Origin: Chlamydiota bacterium
GTDB taxonomy: Bacteria; Auribacterota; UBA3054; B51-G9
Assembly: GCA_030596365.1 (NCBI GenBank)
Contig: JAUVKG010000073.1
Location: 1-9,631 of the forward strand
Length of the DNA stretch: 9,631 nucleotides
Direction of reading: 5' to 3'
The notes below the pieces were generated by a model, which saw nothing but the letters and a program-made list of their open reading frames with translations, searched no databases and was not told the DNA's origin. Position numbers and translations under genes: made by a program. Position 1 is the first letter of the stretch. Each line of letters starts with the position of its first letter. Shown one piece after another: positions 5,606-9,631 of the stretch.

Positions 5606-6403
5606 ATGAATCGTATTGATGAAAAATTTGCACAGTTGAATAAACTATCGGGAAAAGCATTCATATCTTACATTACCGCAGGCGACCCTGATTTGAAAAG
5701 AACACGCGAACTTGTCCTTGCGTTGGAAAATGCCGGTGCTGATATTATAGAACTGGGAATACCTTTTTCTGATCCGCTTGCTGATGGAAAGACAAATCAG
5801 GAAGCTGCAGAACGAGCCCTTAAAAATGGAGTGACGTTAGCTGACGTAATAAATTTAGTTGCGGATTTACGTAAAGAAACGCAAATACCCATAGTCTTTT
5901 TCACGTACTTAAACCCTGTTTATCAATATGGATATGAAAAATTCGCTGCCGATGCAGCAAAAGCAGGCGTTGATGGAATGCTCGCTCTTGATGTTCCACC
6001 GGAAGAATCGGCTCCTTTAAAAAAGGCACTTGATGAAAATAATTTAAGGATGATTTTTCTTATTACTCCAACAAGTGATGAAGAAAGAGTAAAAAAAATA
6101 ACTAAACAGGTAAGTGGGTTTATTTACTATGTTTCCAGAACAGGTGTTACAGGTGTAACGGATAAACTTTCAGACGATATTGAAGAACATATAAATTTAA
6201 TCAGGAAATATAGCAATATACCTATCGCTGTAGGTTTCGGAATCTCTAAACCCGAACACGTAAAACATGTTGCCAAAATTGCTGATGGTGTGATTGTAGG
6301 CAGTGCGATTGTAAAAAAAATTGCCGCAGGCGGTGATAGCGATGAGATGGTGGAAAATGTAAAAAACTTTGTGCAGTATTTAATGGAACCAATAAAAAAA
6401 TAA
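5606..6403 (+). CDS. trpA: Tryptophan synthase alpha subunit
   Basis: Cytosolic TIM-barrel lyase that cleaves indole-3-glycerol phosphate to indole and glyceraldehyde 3-phosphate, passing indole to TrpB. The ATG at 5606 gives 265 residues (the family is about 268) and the canonical start M-N-R-I-D-E-K-F. The catalytic pair falls at E49 (in ELGIPFSDP) and D60 (in LADG), the same numbers as in the Salmonella enzyme. YITAGDPD, YVSRTGVTG, VGFGISKPEHV and the phosphate-binding ADGVIVGSAIV are also present. After LADG the usual P-x-I-Q is replaced by K-T-N-Q. A GTG at 5567 is in frame, but its added residues have no family counterpart. No Shine-Dalgarno is visible. No trpB or other trp gene lies in the window: upstream is a divergent secreted-protein gene, and manC follows after five bases, so the two are probably cotranscribed. 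Confidence 0.97.
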   Translation: MNRIDEKFAQLNKLSGKAFISYITAGDPDLKRTRELVLALENAGADIIELGIPFSDPLADGKTNQEAAERALKNGVTLADVINLVADLRKETQIPIVFFTYLNPVYQYGYEKFAADAAKAGVDGMLALDVPPEESAPLKKALDENNLRMIFLITPTSDEERVKKITKQVSGFIYYVSRTGVTGVTDKLSDDIEEHINLIRKYSNIPIAVGFGISKPEHVKHVAKIADGVIVGSAIVKKIAAGGDSDEMVENVKNFVQYLMEPIKK

Positions 6404-6408
6404 ATCTT

Positions 6409-7500
6409 ATGGATAAAAATAAAAACTTGAATATGTGTGTTATGGCTGGGGGATCCGGTGAACGTTTCTGGCCTTTCAGCAGAAGTTCGCGACCGAAACA
6501 ATTGCTGAATATTGTGGGTGAAGAGTCGTTAATTGCTCAAGCGGTAAACCGGTGTGCTACTTTTACTCCTCATAATCGAATTTATATTGTTACAACAAAA
6601 AAACAGGCTGAGGATACGCAAAAAGTTCTGCCGGAATTACCTGCAGAAAATATTATCGCTGAACCTTATGGCAGAAATACAGCTCCATGTATCGGCTTGA
6701 TTTCCGCTTTGCTTGCTGTTGAAAATCCTGATGAAATACTTGGTGTTATTCCCGCGGACCATTGGATACCCGATGTCGATATTTACGCGAGAATAATGCT
6801 CGATGCGGCAAAAGTTGCCGGAGAACATCACGCCCTCGTTACTATTGGTATTCAACCCCGCGGCCCGGAAACGGGTTATGGTTACATTCTTGCCGGTGAA
6901 AAATTAGAATCACCGCATAAAACGGTTTTTTCTAAAGTTGAAAAATTTATCGAAAAACCGGAAAAGGAACGCGCTGAAGAGTTGATTGCTACAGGAAATG
7001 CGTTCTGGAATGCCGGAATGTTTGTTTTCAGAGTTGGTGATATGTTAGAGGCGTTCAGAAAATTTATGCCTGAATTTTATGAAAATCTCAAAAAAATAAA
7101 GGATGCCGGTGAAAATCCGGAAAGTATTATTAATGAAATCTATGATTCAGCCCCGTCTATCTCTATCGATTACGCTATAATGGAAAAAGCTGATAATGTT
7201 ATCGTCGCACACGGCGAATTTAATTGGGATGATGTTGGAAGCTGGTCATCGGTAGCCTCTCACTGGCAGAAAGATGAATTCGGGAATTCCGCGAAAGGGG
7301 ATTATGTTACTGTAGATTCGTCGAACTGTGTTATTGGAAATGAAGGTGACGGAATTGTTGGTGTTATTGGTATGGACAATGTAATAGTTGTAAAAACTGA
7401 CGATGCGGTTTTAGTTTGTCCTAAGAACAGAGCTCAGGATGTAAAAAAACTTGTTCAAAAATTACGCTCGAATGAGAATACGAAGAAATATGTGGAATAA
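6409..7500 (+). CDS. manC: Mannose-1-phosphate guanylyltransferase (short, single-domain form)
   Basis: Makes GDP-mannose from GTP and mannose 1-phosphate, the donor for mannose- and fucose-containing surface polysaccharides. The 363-residue length matches the form without the C-terminal phosphomannose isomerase domain. The nucleotidyltransferase signature is clear: GGSGERFWPFSR with downstream RPKQ (14-31), EPYGRNTAP (85-93), PADH (115-118; the Asp is the expected metal ligand), ETGYGYI (154-160), the VEKFIEKP motif (177-184), WNAGMF (200-205), SIDYAIMEK and WDDVGSW, followed by a short beta-rich C-terminal region. It starts five bases after the trpA stop, with no Shine-Dalgarno; an in-frame ATG eight codons in (6433) is a possible alternative. 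Another sugar-phosphate nucleotidyltransferase specificity cannot be fully excluded, but the motif set is that of ManC. Confidence 0.95.
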   Translation: MDKNKNLNMCVMAGGSGERFWPFSRSSRPKQLLNIVGEESLIAQAVNRCATFTPHNRIYIVTTKKQAEDTQKVLPELPAENIIAEPYGRNTAPCIGLISALLAVENPDEILGVIPADHWIPDVDIYARIMLDAAKVAGEHHALVTIGIQPRGPETGYGYILAGEKLESPHKTVFSKVEKFIEKPEKERAEELIATGNAFWNAGMFVFRVGDMLEAFRKFMPEFYENLKKIKDAGENPESIINEIYDSAPSISIDYAIMEKADNVIVAHGEFNWDDVGSWSSVASHWQKDEFGNSAKGDYVTVDSSNCVIGNEGDGIVGVIGMDNVIVVKTDDAVLVCPKNRAQDVKKLVQKLRSNENTKKYVE

Positions 7501-7501
7501 G

Positions 7502-7581
7502 GAAATTGTGAAATTGCGAAATTGTGGAATTGTGGAATTGAAAATTACCAAATTCTTAAATTAACCAATTATTAAATTAAA
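7502..7581. repeat. Octanucleotide tandem array with AATT core (ten units)
   Basis: The whole manC-ruvX spacer is a degenerate 8-bp repeat. AATT starts at 7504, 7512, 7520, 7528 and 7536, then after one 7-bp step at 7543, 7551, 7559, 7567 and 7575. The first half is GAAATTGT-like and well conserved; the second half keeps only the AATT core. The last unit ends on the base before the ruvX ATG, so the repeat occupies the position where a Shine-Dalgarno would be expected. Confidence 0.85.
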
Positions 7582-8046
7582 ATGCGAATACTTGCTGCCG
7601 ATATAGGAACTGTTCGACTTGGTCTGGCTGTATCTGATCCTATGGGGATGACAGCTCAGCCTTTATCTACAATAGAAGGCGGAACAGCGAAACAAGTATC
7701 GAAATCGATTTTAAAAATCGTACTTGAGTACGAAAATACAAATAGCGAAAAACAAAAAATTAAAACTGTTGTAATCGGTAATCCTATTCATCTTAACGGT
7801 TCAGAAAGCGACATGAGCAAAATGGCGAAAGAATGTGTTAGATTACTTAAGGAATATTTCAAACAAAACTTTAAACGTGAAATTGATATAGTACTACAGG
7901 ATGAAAGATTAACCTCGGTGGCCGCTGAAAAAGTTTTGCTTTCAGCGGATTTATCCCGTAAAAAAAGAAAGGAAATAAAAGACAGAGTTGCCGCGCAACT
8001 TATATTACAAAATTATCTTGATGCCCTGTCTATGCAGTCAAATTGA
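7582..8046 (+). CDS. ruvX: Putative pre-16S rRNA nuclease / Holliday junction resolvase-like protein
   Basis: YqgF/RuvX-family RNase H-fold protein, linked in E. coli to 5' maturation of 16S rRNA; the older name 'Holliday junction resolvase' is by homology. The 154 residues are slightly longer than the common 138-150, because of a polar stretch around 50-60. Motifs are ADIGTVRLGLAVSDP (6-20, with D7 as first acidic residue), VVIGNP (63-68), DERLTSVAAEKVL (107-119, D107/E108) and KDRVAAQLILQNYLD (133-147, D134), so all expected acidic positions are present. The ATG at 7582 begins the expected M-R-I-L-A-A-D strand and directly follows the octamer array, with no Shine-Dalgarno. The lipoprotein gene starts 14 bp downstream, suggesting cotranscription. 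Confidence 0.95.
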   Translation: MRILAADIGTVRLGLAVSDPMGMTAQPLSTIEGGTAKQVSKSILKIVLEYENTNSEKQKIKTVVIGNPIHLNGSESDMSKMAKECVRLLKEYFKQNFKREIDIVLQDERLTSVAAEKVLLSADLSRKKRKEIKDRVAAQLILQNYLDALSMQSN

Positions 8047-8049
8047 AAA

Positions 8050-8055
8050 AAGGTG
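8050..8055 (+). promoter_or_regulatory. Shine-Dalgarno AAGGTG that decides the lipoprotein start
   Basis: AAGGTG (five of six to AAGGAG) sits five bases before the ATG at 8061. It favours that ATG over the in-frame TTG at 8043, which would overlap the ruvX stop and place this site inside the coding sequence. Confidence 0.75.
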
Positions 8056-8060
8056 TTAAA

Positions 8061-8696
8061 ATGAAAACAAAACTTCTTGAAAAAATATTTAAATTGTTAT
8101 CAATGTTGTCGGCAGCTCTTTTGCTCGGAGGATGTTTCATGGCGTATTTTCCATTGCTGATGCTTGCTCCTCTTCAGCCGTTCATTATGCTTGCAGCAAA
8201 ATTAGCGGCAAAATATGGCCCGATGCTGCTTCTTTTGGTAGAAACTAATCAGCAGCTCCCGGGCGAACATCCAACAATGATTGCTATGCAGCCGGCAGAA
8301 ATCACTCAACAAACAAAGCTGAATGGAATTGAAGAACAGATTGTTTATGAAGTGGAGAAAAATAAAAATCTTAAAGCTGTCATTATTGTGGAAAGTAAAA
8401 CTATGACACCTGAATGGATCGCTGAACAAATACGTCTGGCATATCTTAACGGCTGCAGCGTTCGTGCCGTATTTGTTAACAGTAAGTCTTATGGCACCGG
8501 CAAAAAACTATCGTTAAATGCTATTACAAAATTAAAAAACGCCGGGGTTTCACTTCGGGTAACAGAAGGATTAGCTGAAAAAGCTGTTGGTAAAAATGTA
8601 GTTGTGCAAAAAATTTCTGTTAATTCAATAAGTTTGCCTAATGGTCAGGGAGCCGCATATGCTTGTTTGATGAGCACGGTTCCAGCAATGCTTTAG
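8061..8696 (+). CDS. Small lipoprotein with possible degenerate phospholipase D-like domain
   Basis: Residues 1-25 are a lipoprotein signal: basic start, hydrophobic core and lipobox L-G-G-C with Cys25 as the predicted lipidated residue. Phe at +2 rather than Asp would, by the E. coli rule, allow outer-membrane sorting. A second hydrophobic stretch, about 26-60, is unusual directly after a lipobox and could be a membrane segment. The rest (about 85-211) is soluble. Its pattern, an AVIIVES strand, a helix with a W-I-A-E-Q-I-R-L-A-Y core, then GCSVRAVFV and later LKNAGVSLRV, resembles the first half of a phospholipase D-like domain, but the catalytic H-x-K-x4-D motif is absent. That similarity is my pattern impression, not established. 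It lies 14 bp after ruvX and 72 bp before a secreted-protein gene. The family is not recognised. Confidence 0.8.
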   Translation: MKTKLLEKIFKLLSMLSAALLLGGCFMAYFPLLMLAPLQPFIMLAAKLAAKYGPMLLLLVETNQQLPGEHPTMIAMQPAEITQQTKLNGIEEQIVYEVEKNKNLKAVIIVESKTMTPEWIAEQIRLAYLNGCSVRAVFVNSKSYGTGKKLSLNAITKLKNAGVSLRVTEGLAEKAVGKNVVVQKISVNSISLPNGQGAAYACLMSTVPAML

Positions 8697-8759
8697 CCAG
8701 GGGACACTCGAAAAGGGTGGAACTATCAACGGAAAAGATTGATTTTAAACAAAAAAACA

Positions 8760-8765
8760 GAGGGG
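8760..8765 (+). promoter_or_regulatory. Shine-Dalgarno GAGGGG before the secreted SH3-like gene
   Basis: GAGG at 8760-8763, extended to GAGGGG, lies five bases before the ATG at 8769 and selects it over the in-frame TTG at 8739. The ATG also begins a normal signal peptide, M-K-K-T followed by a hydrophobic core. Confidence 0.8.
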
Positions 8766-8768
8766 AAA

Positions 8769-9539
8769 ATGAAAAAAACAGCAATAATTATATTTTTGGT
8801 TGCTTTTGTTGGTATATGCTTTGGTACAACTGTGCACCTTAGAAAAGGAGGTACTGTTGAAGGCGAAGTGATTTCGAAAGATGATGAGAAATTTGTTATA
8901 AAAACTGCCGATGGAGAAAAAACATTAAAATGGAGGCAGCTAAAAAATAAATCAATTGAAGAAATTTATCCCGAACTTTATGAAGCATTAAAAGCTAAGG
9001 CAATTGAAAAGAAAAACAAGAAAAAAGAAAAAGACGCCACACAAGAAAATAGTGAAAAAGAAATAAACTTTTCGCGTATTCGGCTGAACGTCGCAACTAC
9101 TGAGAAAGGGGGAACATTTAAGAAGCAGGATTCTAATAAATCATCAAAAATGTATCAAAAAGAAGGTTATGGAATTATCAGTATTTCATTATCAGGACTT
9201 GACCCGAAAAAGAAATATACTGTGAAAACGGTATATTCTCATTATTTTAAAAAGATTGACAAAAAACAAGGAGTACCGTTTAAAAATGAACTTAACATTG
9301 TTAAAGAAAAAGAACTTACCGGAGAAGAACGCTGTGAGTTCGATATAGAATCAGCCAAATATTTGGCATTCAGACAAAAATTAAAACAGGGATGGACATT
9401 CTCAGATGGTGGGGGAAAACGACAGACCTGGGGCTCAAAACCAACCGGATGGGATGTTTCGGTATCGTTGAATGGCACACTTGTTTATGAAAAGAAAAAA
9501 GGGGAAGACCCGATTTATTATAAAAATATTTCACATTAA
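8769..9539 (+). CDS. Secreted protein with N-terminal SH3-like domain, function unknown (first of a tandem pair)
   Basis: A 256-residue exported protein of no family I recognise. Residues 1-19 are a Sec signal peptide with probable cleavage near C-F-G/T. Residues 21-58 (V-H-L-R-K-G-G-T-V-E-G-E-V, then F-V-I-K-T-A-D-G and W-R-Q-L) look like the small beta-barrel that often follows the leader in exported proteins of Planctomycetes and Verrucomicrobia. Residues about 72-100 are a Lys/Glu-rich, probably helical linker. Residues about 101-245 look like a beta-sandwich, with ISISLSGLDP, YTVKTVYSHYF and a C-terminal W-D-V-S-V-S-L-N-G-T-L-V-Y strand pair. An envelope binding or structural role is possible but not shown. 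A clear Shine-Dalgarno supports the start. A second gene with a nearly identical leader begins 28 bp downstream, indicating a tandem duplication. Confidence 0.82.
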   Translation: MKKTAIIIFLVAFVGICFGTTVHLRKGGTVEGEVISKDDEKFVIKTADGEKTLKWRQLKNKSIEEIYPELYEALKAKAIEKKNKKKEKDATQENSEKEINFSRIRLNVATTEKGGTFKKQDSNKSSKMYQKEGYGIISISLSGLDPKKKYTVKTVYSHYFKKIDKKQGVPFKNELNIVKEKELTGEERCEFDIESAKYLAFRQKLKQGWTFSDGGGKRQTWGSKPTGWDVSVSLNGTLVYEKKKGEDPIYYKNISH

Positions 9540-9567
9540 TAATTTTATATTCTGATTTAGAAATAAA

Positions 9568-9631
9568 ATGAGAAAAATAACGATAATTATATTTTTATTT
9601 GCTTTTGTTGGTGTATGTTTTGGTGCAACTG
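9568..9631 (+). CDS. Start of a paralogous secreted-protein gene (partial, runs off the window)
   Basis: Only 21 codons are visible, encoding a signal peptide that starts M-R-K-I-T-I-I-I-F and ends C-F-G-A-T. By my alignment it is identical to the first 21 residues of the preceding gene at 15 positions, and 55 of the 64 bases match. It begins 28 bp after the previous stop with only a weak purine stretch (TTTAGAAATAAA) upstream. The similarity of a leader at DNA level indicates recent duplication. Whether the mature protein is also homologous cannot be seen here. Confidence 0.8.
   Translation, partial: MRKITIIIFLFAFVGVCFGAT

Noticed and set aside
8705..8719. CACTC-GAAAA-GGGTG hairpin after the lipoprotein gene as a terminator
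   Set aside because: Five pairs including one G-T and no following T-run; no support for termination.
1..9631. Defence system, prophage or transposon hidden in the window
   Set aside because: All long open frames are accounted for by metabolic, envelope and secreted proteins; no integrase, transposase, nuclease-toxin or reverse-transcriptase motifs were seen on either strand.

Overview
This 9.6-kb window is AT-rich bacterial chromosome with compact genes and several very short tandem-repeat arrays in the spacers. The genes are housekeeping and envelope functions plus secreted proteins of unrecognised families. A secreted beta-helix/Ig-like protein, Sec-type leaders, a lipoprotein lipobox and an SH3-like 'G-x-V-x-G' secreted protein fit a Gram-negative-type bacterium, perhaps of the PVC group (Lentisphaerota/Kiritimatiellota-like). 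That placement is an impression; there is no rRNA or other decisive marker. No phage, IS element, CRISPR array, tRNA or rRNA was seen.

Layout. Left (42-1760, minus): adenine deaminase (ade), whose stop codon lies inside a seven-copy AACTATT array. A back-to-back promoter pair at 1800-1850 drives ade leftwards and a WecG/TagA/CpsF-family glycosyltransferase (2008-2805, plus) rightwards. The glycosyltransferase leader is made almost entirely of repeats: nonamers, hexamers, a GC-rich palindrome and heptamers. Middle (3043-5442, minus): a 799-residue secreted protein with a beta-helix-like half and three Ig-like modules, convergent with the glycosyltransferase across a 237-bp repeat-filled spacer. 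A second divergent promoter region (5482-5547) separates it from a rightward group: trpA, manC (5-bp gap), ruvX (after an octamer-repeat spacer), a small lipoprotein (14-bp gap), a secreted SH3-like-domain protein, and the start of a close paralogue cut off by the window end.

How the genes relate. Adenine deaminase serves purine salvage. TrpA makes indole for tryptophan, but no other trp gene is present here. ManC (GDP-mannose) and the WecG/TagA-type enzyme (lipid-linked glycan assembly) point to surface polysaccharide synthesis, although they are not in one transcription unit. RuvX is a housekeeping nuclease-fold protein of rRNA maturation. The last three genes encode exported proteins without recognised function.

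The most unusual signal is the set of intergenic microsatellites with strict unit lengths of 7, 8 and 9 bp. The heptamer arrays share an AACTANN core but each array is internally homogeneous, and several arrays sit directly at gene boundaries. Most genes (ade, glycosyltransferase, trpA, manC, ruvX) have no visible Shine-Dalgarno sequence, while the lipoprotein and the secreted SH3-like protein have clear ones.
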